Positions 17,123 to 25,376 of a stretch of DNA of 64,000 bases are shown in pieces. Within the stretch, counting starts at the first letter, position 1. The number at the start of each line of letters is the position of its first letter. Made by a program: the position numbers and the translations under genes. The notes below the pieces were generated by a model. The model worked only from the letters and a program-made list of their open reading frames with translations. It searched no databases and was not told the DNA's origin. The DNA is from CAYWRZ01 sp964460845 (lineage in GTDB: Bacteria; Bacteroidota; Bacteroidia; Flavobacteriales_D; UBA2798), in contig CAYWRZ010000015.1 of NCBI GenBank assembly GCA_964460845.1, positions 14,066-78,065 on the forward strand, written 5' to 3'.

Positions 17123-18264
17123 GATAAGAATTTTTCTATCCAACGGCTCCGCCGTTCGAGGATAAGTGATTCGAGCAGCAATAAAAGAATGGCAACTCCG
17201 AGGAAAATCCGGAACTGATCCTCATAATCGGTATAGGTATCGGTGTCGTACTGGTTTTTTTCAATTTTAGAAAGCTCTTTGAGCAGTTGCTCCAGTCCGA
17301 GGTTGGTACCCGAAGCCTTGATGTAAGAACCGTTGCCTGCCCTGGCGATGTCTTTCAACATGGTTTCGTTGAGGCGTGTAATGACGGTATTGCCTTCGCG
17401 ATCGCGTTTTACCCCTACCCTACGTCCGTTTTCGAACAGGGGAATAGGTGCTCCCGCAGGACTCCCCATACCCACCGTATTGACAATTACGCCTTTCTCG
17501 GCCGCCGCTTTGGCCGCACCGACCGCATCGTCTTCGTGGTTTTCTCCGTCAGAAATGATGATAATCGCTTTGTGATTGCCTTCCTGCGTACCGAAGGCTT
17601 CCATGCAGGTTTCGATAGCCCTTCCGATAGCGGTACCCTGCGAGGTGACCATTCCGGTACTGATGCCCGAAAGGAAAAGACGTGCGGCAGAGTAGTCGGA
17701 AGTAATGGGAAGCTGCGTATAGGCTTCTCCGGCAAAGACCACCAGTCCGATACGATCGCCGTGTAGCTTGCCAATCAGCTTTTCGATAGCCAGCCGCGCC
17801 AGCCTGAGCCTGTCCTGATCGCCCGACATATCGCGGGCCTGCATGCTGTTAGACACGTCTATCGCAATCATCAGATCGATGCCCGAGGCTATGGCTTCTT
17901 TTTTGGTTTTGCCGTACTGCGGATTGGCTGCAGCTATTACCAGCAATGCCAATGCCTGCCTAAAAAGGAAAAAGCGGGCAAAAGATTTCAGGGAGGAAAC
18001 TCCACCCGAAAGGGCGGGAAGCAGCTTTTCGTCGCCGAAACGGCGCAGGGCCTTATTTTTCCAGCGTATGGCCAGCAAGTAAATGAGTCCGGTAAGCGGC
18101 ACGAAAAACATCCCGTAAAGCAGGGTTGTATTTTCGAACCTGAACTCGGGCACGTTGTGGTGCAGGTAAAACCAGATGCTTACGGCTACCGACCAAAATA
18201 CGATTTCCGTCAGTAGCACAGCCAGCGTCAGCAAGCGAAAACGATATGTAGGCCGTTCACTCAT
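17110..18264 (-). CDS. batB: BatB: von Willebrand A-domain membrane protein
   Basis: This 384-residue protein has two N-terminal membrane segments (residues about 12-34 and 48-67), a third near 98-113, a VWA domain from about 130 with an intact MIDAS motif DVSNS (Asp136), and a C-terminal membrane helix (FLGVAILLLLLESLILE). The domain binds a divalent metal and usually mediates protein contacts in the periplasm. It overlaps batA by 4 bp. BatA and BatB are paralogues and may form a heteromer. Confidence 0.9.
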   Translation of the reverse strand: MSERPTYRFRLLTLAVLLTEIVFWSVAVSIWFYLHHNVPEFRFENTTLLYGMFFVPLTGLIYLLAIRWKNKALRRFGDEKLLPALSGGVSSLKSFARFFLFRQALALLVIAAANPQYGKTKKEAIASGIDLMIAIDVSNSMQARDMSGDQDRLRLARLAIEKLIGKLHGDRIGLVVFAGEAYTQLPITSDYSAARLFLSGISTGMVTSQGTAIGRAIETCMEAFGTQEGNHKAIIIISDGENHEDDAVGAAKAAAEKGVIVNTVGMGSPAGAPIPLFENGRRVGVKRDREGNTVITRLNETMLKDIARAGNGSYIKASGTNLGLEQLLKELSKIEKNQYDTDTYTDYEDQFRIFLGVAILLLLLESLILERRSRWIEKFLSWGS

Positions 18265-19265
18265 GGAATGCTCTTTAACAGCGTGTAACGCAGCATAAAC
18301 TCAAGCAGTAGCAATGCCAATCCGATGTACACAAAGGCATGAAATTTTTCGGGTGGATCGGCTTTAAACTCTATCACCTTTACTTTGGCTTTTTCGAGCT
18401 GATCGATTTCCTGGTAAATGGCTTCGAGCGTACTTTTATCCGTAGCGCGAAAATATTTCCCGTCGGTCATCTCGGCAATTTTCTGCATTCCTTCTTCGTC
18501 GATATCTACTTCCATCTGTGTATATACCTTACGCCCGAACGGATCGCGTGCCGGAAAAGGAGCCGTCCCTTTTTTACCTATACCGATAGTATAGACTCTC
18601 ACATTATATTCTGCAGCCACCTCGGCCGCCGTCACCGGATCGATATTTCCTCTGTTGTTGACACCATCGGTCAGGAGAATGACCACTTTGCTTTTACCGT
18701 CGCTTTCGCGCAAACGGTTTACGGCCGTAGCCAGTCCCATACCGATAGCCGTTCCGTCTTTTATCATCCCGCTTTTGACCTGCGAGAAAAGCCGAATCAG
18801 CACCGCATGGTCGGTCGTAAGCGGACACTGCGTAAATGCCTCTCCTTCGTAAACCACTAATCCAATGCGATCAGCGGGGCGCCCTTTGATAAAATTGACC
18901 GCTACCTCGCGTGCCACTTCAAGCCGGTTGGGCTTAAAATCTTCGGCCAGCATGCTGCCTGAAATGTCGAACGTAATGACGATATCAATTCCTTCCGAAT
19001 ACTGGGTACGTACCACTTCCTCTTCGGGCAATTGCGGGCGGGCGAAAGCCAAAATAAGCGAAGCCAGCGCCAGCATACGTGCGGCAAAAAGCAGGTGTCG
19101 CCAGATTCCGCTGCTGCCCGTGCCTATCAGATCGACAGCGGAGAAACGAAGGGTCTGGCTTTTTGTGCGAAGCGTATAGCTATACCAGACCGTAAGCAAA
19201 GGCAATACGGCAAGCAGCCACAAGGCTTCTTTTTCGGCCCAGGTATAGTCTAGTATTCCGCTCAT
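18261..19265 (-). CDS. batA: BatA: von Willebrand A-domain membrane protein
   Basis: This 334-residue protein has two N-terminal membrane helices (residues about 14-30 and 57-76), a VWA domain with MIDAS motif DISGS (Asp100), and a C-terminal helix (FVYIGLALLLLEFML). It is shorter than BatB but shares its plan. It overlaps both neighbours by 4 bp, so all the Bat proteins should be made in fixed proportion from one message. Confidence 0.9.
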   Translation of the reverse strand: MSGILDYTWAEKEALWLLAVLPLLTVWYSYTLRTKSQTLRFSAVDLIGTGSSGIWRHLLFAARMLALASLILAFARPQLPEEEVVRTQYSEGIDIVITFDISGSMLAEDFKPNRLEVAREVAVNFIKGRPADRIGLVVYEGEAFTQCPLTTDHAVLIRLFSQVKSGMIKDGTAIGMGLATAVNRLRESDGKSKVVILLTDGVNNRGNIDPVTAAEVAAEYNVRVYTIGIGKKGTAPFPARDPFGRKVYTQMEVDIDEEGMQKIAEMTDGKYFRATDKSTLEAIYQEIDQLEKAKVKVIEFKADPPEKFHAFVYIGLALLLLEFMLRYTLLKSIP

Positions 19266-20266
19266 GGCCTATCCTCCTTTTTTTCGCCCTGGTCGGCTTC
19301 TTTTTCGGCAGGAGATTGCATGCGGGTCATTTCAATAAATTCGAGCGCACGCTGAAACACGGTTTCGTTTTCAAAACCTTCGGGATGTTCTTTGGCAAAT
19401 TTCACCAAATCCGACAGGTTGAGCAATACTACCAAATGCTCGCGCGCCTGATCGGACAAGGCCGAAAAACGCAGGTGATGCAACACTTCGCGGGTAGTCT
19501 GTTCCATCGCAGGCACTTGAAAACGCCGTTCGACATAATGCCTTACGATGTGCGAAAGCTCGATGTAATACGTTTTTACCTGTCCCTGCTGCCAGTACTG
19601 CTGCTTAGCCAGCGCTTCGAGACTTTGCAGGGCTTCGGTATGCGGCGGTACAGGGGGCGCTACGTACACCGGCTTGCGACGGTTGCGGAAATACCTTATT
19701 GCCAGTATCAGGAGAGTGGTCAACGCGGCCACTATAAGCAGCACCAATAACCAGTTTTGTGTAATCCATTTCCACCACTGCCTGAGGTAATCGAGCCAGG
19801 TAAGCGCGTCGCTGAAATTTTCTTTGATGTCTCGAAAAGCCTGGGTAGTATCTACTTCTACGGTATGTACTTCGAGCAGCAGCGGATTCGTTTCGAAGGT
19901 ATCGCCGTTGAATTCGATTTTCACGGGAGGCACGGCGTGGTATCCACTGTCGAACGAGGTGACGGTTAGCACCTGCGTCATTACAAAAAGATGCGGATCG
20001 ACCGCTTCATTCTTTACCCGGCGTTCCACGGCGGCGGTATCAATAATTTCGATCTTACGGGTGGTCAGCGTGTCGCCGAAAGAAGGCCATTGAATGTGGG
20101 CCGTACCCTGATCGGTTCGGTATTCGAAGGTAAGCTCCAGCCGTACGGGCTCACCGATGCGGATTACCTGCCGATCGAAGCTGGCGCGGGGAGGCTCCTG
20201 TGCCCGCAGCATCAGGGTCAATCCGAATACCAGTACAATTCCCAACAACAGCCTGAACTTGTTCAT
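19262..20266 (-). CDS. Single-span membrane protein of the moxR-bat operon
   Basis: This 334-residue protein has a signal peptide ending LMLRAQ, a periplasmic beta-rich domain (FDRQVIRIGEPVRLELTFEY) that resembles a short BatD-like module, one transmembrane helix near residues 172-196 (NWLLVLLIVAALTTLLILAI), and a cytosolic helical domain. The helical domain contains YYIELSHIVRHYVERRFQVP and resembles the DUF4381-type proteins that sit between DUF58 and VWA genes in such operons. It overlaps its neighbours by 1-4 bp. The role is unknown beyond probable membership of the MoxR/Bat complex. Confidence 0.72.
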   Translation of the reverse strand: MNKFRLLLGIVLVFGLTLMLRAQEPPRASFDRQVIRIGEPVRLELTFEYRTDQGTAHIQWPSFGDTLTTRKIEIIDTAAVERRVKNEAVDPHLFVMTQVLTVTSFDSGYHAVPPVKIEFNGDTFETNPLLLEVHTVEVDTTQAFRDIKENFSDALTWLDYLRQWWKWITQNWLLVLLIVAALTTLLILAIRYFRNRRKPVYVAPPVPPHTEALQSLEALAKQQYWQQGQVKTYYIELSHIVRHYVERRFQVPAMEQTTREVLHHLRFSALSDQAREHLVVLLNLSDLVKFAKEHPEGFENETVFQRALEFIEMTRMQSPAEKEADQGEKKEDRP

Positions 20267-21138
20267 TATTTGCCGCGATTTTTAAACAGGTTCATCAATG
20301 GTTTGAGGTAAGGCTCGTGCGTAGCAATAGCGGTGTAATCGACCCCGGAACGCCGAAACAGGTGATTGAGCCGATCGGCCCGCTGACGTTGACGCATCTG
20401 ATACGCTTTACGTACCGAAGGCAAAGACGTATTCACCCAACGCGAAGCCCCCGTTTCGTTATCGGTCAGTTGCACAAATCCAACCGAAGGCAGCACCGTT
20501 TCGCGTTCGTCGTAAATACGCAGCGCGACCATGTCGTGTCGGCGGTTGGCTATTTTAAGCGAATCTTCAAAATTTTCGCGGGTAATAAAATCACTCAGTA
20601 CAAAAGCGATACTGCGTTTTTTGAGCGCGTTGGTCAGGTAGCGCAAAGCACCTGAAATATCGGTACCCCTGCTTTTGGGCTCGGTGCCCACTATTTCGCT
20701 GATAATGCGCAGCACGTGCGTTTTGCCTTTTTGCGGGGGAATAAATTTCTCAATACGATCAGTAAAAAGAATCGCCCCGATTTTATCGTTGTTGGTTAAG
20801 GCCGAAAAAGAAAGTACGGCGGCTATTTCGGCAATGGTTTCGCGTTTTTGCTGCTGCCGTGTTCCGAAAGCACCCGAGGCGCTCAGGTCGATGAGCAGCA
20901 TCACGGTAAGCTCCCGTTCCTCTTCAAACACTTTTACGTAAGGGTGATTAAAACGTGCCGTCACGTTCCAGTCGATGGTACGGATATCGTCGCCGGGAAT
21001 GTATTCGCGTACTTCACTGAAAGCCATACCGCGTCCTTTGAAGGCCGAGTGGTATTCGCCGGAAAACACCTGTTCGGACAAGCCTCGGGTTTTGATTTCG
21101 ATTTTCCGTACTTTTTTCAGCAGCTCTTTCGTATCCAC
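20266..21138 (-). CDS. DUF58 protein
   Basis: A 290-residue cytosolic protein with the DUF58 core YHSAFKGRGMAFSEVREYIP followed by GDDIRTIDWNVTA, and a VWA-like metal site DLSAS at about residues 93-97. DUF58 proteins accompany MoxR ATPases almost everywhere and are thought to be their partner or substrate adaptor. It follows moxR after about 40 bp and is coupled to the next gene by a 1-bp overlap. Confidence 0.92.
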   Translation of the reverse strand: MDTKELLKKVRKIEIKTRGLSEQVFSGEYHSAFKGRGMAFSEVREYIPGDDIRTIDWNVTARFNHPYVKVFEEERELTVMLLIDLSASGAFGTRQQQKRETIAEIAAVLSFSALTNNDKIGAILFTDRIEKFIPPQKGKTHVLRIISEIVGTEPKSRGTDISGALRYLTNALKKRSIAFVLSDFITRENFEDSLKIANRRHDMVALRIYDERETVLPSVGFVQLTDNETGASRWVNTSLPSVRKAYQMRQRQRADRLNHLFRRSGVDYTAIATHEPYLKPLMNLFKNRGK

Positions 21139-21178
21139 CTTACAATTTGTTTTGAATAAAAATGCTTAGCGCTGCGGA

Positions 21179-22201
21179 TTAAGGCACTTCTACCTTATTC
21201 AGAATTTCGTGGATCAGACTTTCGACCGAAATATTTTCGGCTTCGGCTTCGTAGCTTAATCCGATGCGGTGACGCAGCACATCGTGGCATACGGCGCGTA
21301 CATCTTCGGGGATCACGTAGCCGCGACGACGGATAAAGGCATACGCTTTGGCCGCCAGAGCCAGGTTGATGCTCGCACGGGGCGAGCCTCCGAATTCGAT
21401 AAAAGGTTCTATTTTTTGCAGTCCGTATTGCGCGGGGAAACGAGTGGCATAGACAATATCCACGATATACTGTTCGATTTTTTCGTCCATATACACCTCA
21501 CGCACCAGCTTACGGGCATTAAGAATGGCTTCGGAAGTAAGAATACGGTTGGGGCGCGGCATTCCGCCGGGTGAGATATTCTGCCTGATAATGAGCTTTT
21601 CTTCTTCTTTTTTGGGATAAGAAAGCACCACTTTCAGCATAAAGCGATCCACCTGCGCTTCGGGCAGCGGATAGGTACCTTCCTGTTCTACCGGGTTTTG
21701 CGTAGCTAAGACGAGAAAAGGTTCGGGCAGCTTATAAGTATTCTCTCCGATGGTAATTTGGCGTTCCTGCATGGCTTCGAGCAGCGCGCTCTGCACTTTT
21801 GCCGGGGCGCGGTTGATCTCGTCGGCCAATACGAAGTTGGCAAACACAGGTCCCATTTTTACCGTAAACTCCTCCTTTTTCTGATTGTAAATCATGGTTC
21901 CTACAAGGTCGGCAGGCAGCAGGTCGGGGGTAAACTGTAGGCGACTGAACTTCGCGTCGATCGTTTCAGAAAGCGTTTTGATGGCCAGTGTTTTAGCTAG
22001 TCCAGGCACTCCTTCGAGCAGAATATGGCCATTAGACAGCAAACCGATAAGCAGGCGTTCTACCATGTATTTTTGCCCCACTATGACCTTGTCCATTTCA
22101 TGGGTAAGGGTATCTACAAATGCACTTTCGCGTTGAATCCGTTCGTTAAGCTCGCGTATGTCGAACGCGGCCGGAGAAGTAGAGGGAGAATATGCTTCCA
22201 T
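21179..22201 (-). CDS. moxR: MoxR-family AAA+ ATPase
   Basis: A protein of about 340 residues with Walker A EGVPGLAKT, Walker B VLADEINRAP and the MoxR signature QNPVEQEGTYPLPEAQVDRF. MoxR ATPases act as chaperones that assemble or activate VWA-domain proteins, here BatA and BatB. The start is set at the ATG at 22201 (MEAYSPSTSPAAFD). An upstream in-frame ATG at 22258 adds 19 residues with no family similarity. It is the first gene of the nine-gene operon ending at 13113. No clear promoter box was found upstream. Confidence 0.93.
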   Translation of the reverse strand: MEAYSPSTSPAAFDIRELNERIQRESAFVDTLTHEMDKVIVGQKYMVERLLIGLLSNGHILLEGVPGLAKTLAIKTLSETIDAKFSRLQFTPDLLPADLVGTMIYNQKKEEFTVKMGPVFANFVLADEINRAPAKVQSALLEAMQERQITIGENTYKLPEPFLVLATQNPVEQEGTYPLPEAQVDRFMLKVVLSYPKKEEEKLIIRQNISPGGMPRPNRILTSEAILNARKLVREVYMDEKIEQYIVDIVYATRFPAQYGLQKIEPFIEFGGSPRASINLALAAKAYAFIRRRGYVIPEDVRAVCHDVLRHRIGLSYEAEAENISVESLIHEILNKVEVP

Positions 22202-22343
22202 AAAGATTTTGTGCTGATTTGTTGTCACAGACAAATTTCCTGAATTATTCGGGTACATCTTTCAGGAGCCTGTTAAAAAATGTTAAGTATAGAAGGTGAA
22301 AAGTACAGGTTCAAAACTTAATTTTCGGACAAAATTGATTTTT

Positions 22344-22757
22344 ATGGAAACGCAGAAGGTACTTACTTTGCAGGAAACGATCGATTGTGTGCGGATCTTT
22401 CACGATGCGTTCGGCATTAAAAACCACGCCGAGCCTACCTCGTCGCTGGAGGCACATGAATACGAGCTTCGACACCGGCTGATGTTGGAAGAAAACGAGG
22501 AATACCTGGAAGCCTGCAAACGCGGGGATATGGTGGAGATTGCCGATGCATTGGGCGATCAGCTCTACATCTTATGCGGCACCATTCTTAGGCACGGGCT
22601 TCAGCACAAGATCGAAGAAGTGTTTTTAGAAATACAACGCAGCAACCTGTCGAAGCTTGACAAAGACGGTAATCCGATTTACCGCGAAGACGGCAAGGTG
22701 ATGAAAAGTGAGCTGTATTTTAAACCCGACATAAAAGGCATATTGGAAAAAGCGTGA
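22344..22757 (+). CDS. All-alpha NTP pyrophosphatase (MazG/HisE-like)
   Basis: This 137-residue protein has the all-alpha pyrophosphatase metal motif. EENEEYLEACKRG is followed by EIADALGDQLY, in the pattern ExxE then ExxD. This superfamily hydrolyses (d)NTPs or phosphoribosyl-ATP to the monophosphate plus pyrophosphate. No his genes are near, so nucleotide-pool cleaning is a better guess than histidine synthesis. An earlier in-frame GTG (22296) is possible, but the ATG at 22344 gives the natural N-terminus. Its stop overlaps the start of the next gene (GTGA), showing translational coupling. Confidence 0.8.
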   Translation: METQKVLTLQETIDCVRIFHDAFGIKNHAEPTSSLEAHEYELRHRLMLEENEEYLEACKRGDMVEIADALGDQLYILCGTILRHGLQHKIEEVFLEIQRSNLSKLDKDGNPIYREDGKVMKSELYFKPDIKGILEKA

Positions 22758-23110
22758 GTGAAAAAAGGCAGTGTATGGATTGTGGAGAAGAAATTCTCGG
22801 CCGCAGCGACAAAAAATTCTGCGGTGATCCCTGCCGTAATGCCTATCACAATCGCCTTTACGCCCGTGATACAGGATATGTCCGCGAAGTGAATCGCATT
22901 CTTTCGCACAACCGACGCACGCTTTCAAAGCTGTTGGGCTTACGTTCCCGTATTCGTACCGCACGCGAAGATCTGCTCCGACAGGGATTTCGTTTCGGCT
23001 ACTTTACGCGGCTCGATACGCAGCAAGGAGAAATGAGCTACCGTTGTTACGAATTCGGATTACGTGAAACCCAACCGGGCAATTACCTGCTTTGGCGGGC
23101 AGACATTTAA
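22754..23110 (+). CDS. Small zinc-finger protein coupled to the NTP pyrophosphatase
   Basis: A 118-residue protein that starts with GTG inside the stop of the preceding gene. Residues 7-28 hold a treble-clef-like finger: CMDCGEEI is followed by KKFCGDPCRNAYHN, so four cysteines and a histidine could bind zinc. A basic helical stretch (about 40-72, rich in Arg) and a beta-rich end (FGYFTRLDTQQGEMSYRCYE) follow. It is a hypothetical protein that could bind nucleic acid. Coupling to a nucleotide pyrophosphatase hints at a shared job in nucleotide or RNA quality control, but no function is shown. Confidence 0.75.
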   Translation: MSEKRQCMDCGEEILGRSDKKFCGDPCRNAYHNRLYARDTGYVREVNRILSHNRRTLSKLLGLRSRIRTAREDLLRQGFRFGYFTRLDTQQGEMSYRCYEFGLRETQPGNYLLWRADI

Positions 23111-23164
23111 TACGCGATGGAGCCGGCTGCGTGTCGGCCGCATTAAAAAATTGAACGCTGCTTT

Positions 23165-24436
23165 ATGAATTTATCTTCACGCGACCAGGCGCTTATTTGG
23201 CATCCTTTTACCCAAATGAAAACCGCAGCTCCTCCCGTAGCCATTGTACGCGGAGAAGGCGCCCAGCTTTACGGCGAAAACGGAGAACGGTATCTCGATG
23301 CGGTTTCGTCGTGGTGGGTTAACGTACACGGACATTCGCATCCGCATATTGCGGCGGCTATTGCAAAACAGGCCGAAACGCTGGAACACGTGATTTTTGC
23401 GGGCTTTACGCATCCTAAAGCGGTAGAGCTTGCCGAACGGCTGCTTCCACGCTTGCCGGGCAAGCCTTCGCGGCTGTTTTTTTCCGACAACGGATCGACC
23501 GCTGTGGAAGTGGCGTTGAAAATGGCCTTGCAATACCATCACAATCTCGGAAAACCGCGACACCGGATACTGGCTTTTGAAAACGCTTATCACGGCGATA
23601 CCTTCGGGGCGATGTCGGTCAGCGGGCGCTCGGCCTTCACTGCCGCTTTTTCGGACCTGCTTTTTGAAGTGGATTTTATCCCCGAACCTTATCCCGGAAA
23701 CGAGGAAGAGAGCTGGAAAACTTTCGAAGCCCGCCTGCAATCGAACGAATACGCCGCTTTTATTTTTGAGCCTTTGCTACAGGGTTCGGCCGGTATGTGC
23801 CTATATAGCGCAGCCATTCTGGATCGTATGCTCAAGGCCTGCCGGGAAGCGCAAGTGCTAAGCATTGCCGACGAAGTATTTACCGGATTCGGTCGCACGG
23901 GGCGTTGGTTTGCCTGCAACTATCTGACCCATCAGCCGGATATAGTGTGCGTATCGAAAGGGCTTACGGGGGGCTTTCTCCCCTTAGGACTTACGGCTTG
24001 TGCCGAATTTATTTACCGGGCTTTTTACGACGACGATAAGCAAAAGGCTTTGTATCACGGGCACTCGTACACGGGCAATCCCTTGTCGTGCGCGGCGGCC
24101 TGTGCTTCGCTCGATCTGTTTGAAAAAGAAGATACCTGGCTACATATCGCGCGAATCTGTACACAACATGAACACTTTGCCGATTCGCTACGCGGGCATT
24201 CTGCCGTGCGGGAAGTGCGTCACCTGGGTACGATGCTCGCCATCGAAGTACAGGCGGGCGATGCTTCTTCTTATTTTCATTCGCTGCGCGACGAAATTTA
24301 TGCGTATTTCATGCAAAAGGGCCTCTTAATGAGGCCCCTCGGCAATGTAATTTATGTGTTGCCTCCTTATTGCATCACGGAAGCGGAACTGTCTGAAATT
24401 TATACGGCTATTCGCGATTTTTTGCTTACCCGTTAA
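23165..24436 (+). CDS. bioA: Adenosylmethionine-8-amino-7-oxononanoate aminotransferase
   Basis: This 423-residue class III PLP aminotransferase of biotin synthesis makes DAPA from KAPA, using S-adenosylmethionine as amino donor. Family marks are IWHPFTQMK near the N-terminus, DAVSSWWVNVHGHSHPHI, FFSDNGSTAVEVALKMA, FENAYHGDTFGAMSVSG, and the PLP lysine in VSKGLTGGFLPLG. The HPFTQM and SSWWVNVHGH motifs distinguish BioA from the other class III enzyme at 3471. No other bio gene is nearby, so biotin genes are dispersed. Its 3' end overlaps the convergent gene by about 11 bp. Confidence 0.94.
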   Translation: MNLSSRDQALIWHPFTQMKTAAPPVAIVRGEGAQLYGENGERYLDAVSSWWVNVHGHSHPHIAAAIAKQAETLEHVIFAGFTHPKAVELAERLLPRLPGKPSRLFFSDNGSTAVEVALKMALQYHHNLGKPRHRILAFENAYHGDTFGAMSVSGRSAFTAAFSDLLFEVDFIPEPYPGNEEESWKTFEARLQSNEYAAFIFEPLLQGSAGMCLYSAAILDRMLKACREAQVLSIADEVFTGFGRTGRWFACNYLTHQPDIVCVSKGLTGGFLPLGLTACAEFIYRAFYDDDKQKALYHGHSYTGNPLSCAAACASLDLFEKEDTWLHIARICTQHEHFADSLRGHSAVREVRHLGTMLAIEVQAGDASSYFHSLRDEIYAYFMQKGLLMRPLGNVIYVLPPYCITEAELSEIYTAIRDFLLTR

Positions 24437-25193
24437 CCACTTTGTTGTAAAGCTCGATGTAGTCGATATTACCTTTGATGGGCTGACCGAGATCGTCTTC
24501 CGTTTTTTGGAAATAAGGATAACCGAGACTGATAACACCTTGTGCAGTAGAGCGGTTGTTGTTGCGCATCAGAAACTCCGTATAAGCGATTAAGGAGAAG
24601 CGGAGGAAATCCTGATCCACTTCGAGCAGGTCGTTAAAATCCTGCATAGTTTTAACCATTTCAATACCCTTCGCGGTATTTTTTTCGCCTTCGCCCTTGT
24701 TCTTCATTTCGATTTCGCAGACCCCTTTTACGAGCCATACTCCGGCATTCTCCGGATCGAACACCACTACTTTCTTCATGATACTGAGCGCCTTACGATA
24801 GTCTTTGCCTTCTACAAAATTCTCGGCCTGTTCGAAGTAGGTTTTTTTCATTTCGGAAATGAACTGATCGGCATCGGCTTTATAGGTACCGCCTTTGTCT
24901 TTTTTCTTGTATTTCACTACATAGCTGAGGGCTTCGTTTTCTGCTCTTTTGAAGCGATCCTGTGTTTTGAGCTTATCGTCGAGTGAAATGCGATAAAGTC
25001 CTTTTGCCAGGTAGAGATAAGGCAGCGGATGGTTTTTGGTTTTATCTCTTTGGGTGTAGCGTTCTGCTTTTTCGACCAGCTTTTCATATTTCTGATCGAC
25101 CCATAACAGCATCAAATCTTCGTATTCCTGGGCTTTCGACGTTTGCACGCCAGCGTACAGCAAAAGCGAAAACAGCACAAGTAATTTTTTCAT
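24426..25193 (-). CDS. Secreted TPR-like protein of unknown function
   Basis: This 255-residue protein has a signal peptide (LLVLFSLLLYAGVQTSKAQ) and an all-helical mature part with TPR-like pairs (YEKLVEKAERYTQRD; YFEQAENFVEGKDYRKALSI; GVWLVKGVCEIEMKNKGEGE). The likely location is the periplasm. No enzymatic motif is visible. It has its own -7 box and overlaps bioA tail to tail. I do not recognise a named family. Confidence 0.75.
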   Translation of the reverse strand: MKKLLVLFSLLLYAGVQTSKAQEYEDLMLLWVDQKYEKLVEKAERYTQRDKTKNHPLPYLYLAKGLYRISLDDKLKTQDRFKRAENEALSYVVKYKKKDKGGTYKADADQFISEMKKTYFEQAENFVEGKDYRKALSIMKKVVVFDPENAGVWLVKGVCEIEMKNKGEGEKNTAKGIEMVKTMQDFNDLLEVDQDFLRFSLIAYTEFLMRNNNRSTAQGVISLGYPYFQKTEDDLGQPIKGNIDYIELYNKVVNG

Positions 25194-25228
25194 GGTCTGA
25201 TATTTTTGGAGAGTTAAGGGTTAGTAAA

Positions 25229-25236
25229 CAAATATA
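25229..25236 (-). promoter_or_regulatory. TAnnTTTG -7 box of the secreted TPR-like gene
   Basis: Minus-strand TATATTTG, 36 bp before the ATG at 25193. Confidence 0.4.
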
Positions 25237-25376
25237 ATGCCTAAGTCGGAAAAAGCGAAACTTTTGGCGGGATAAACACAGTATAGCCGCTAAATAGCGC
25301 TTACACGCAGCGGTGGCGACTGGAAATTAATCTAAAAAACATACGCTGTTCAGCGCTGTGTTACCAAAGATTCGGG

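Noticed and set aside
22344..22757. HisE (phosphoribosyl-ATP pyrophosphatase)
   Set aside because: The all-alpha motif is shared, but no histidine genes are present and the neighbour is a zinc-finger protein; a broader NTP pyrophosphatase call is safer.
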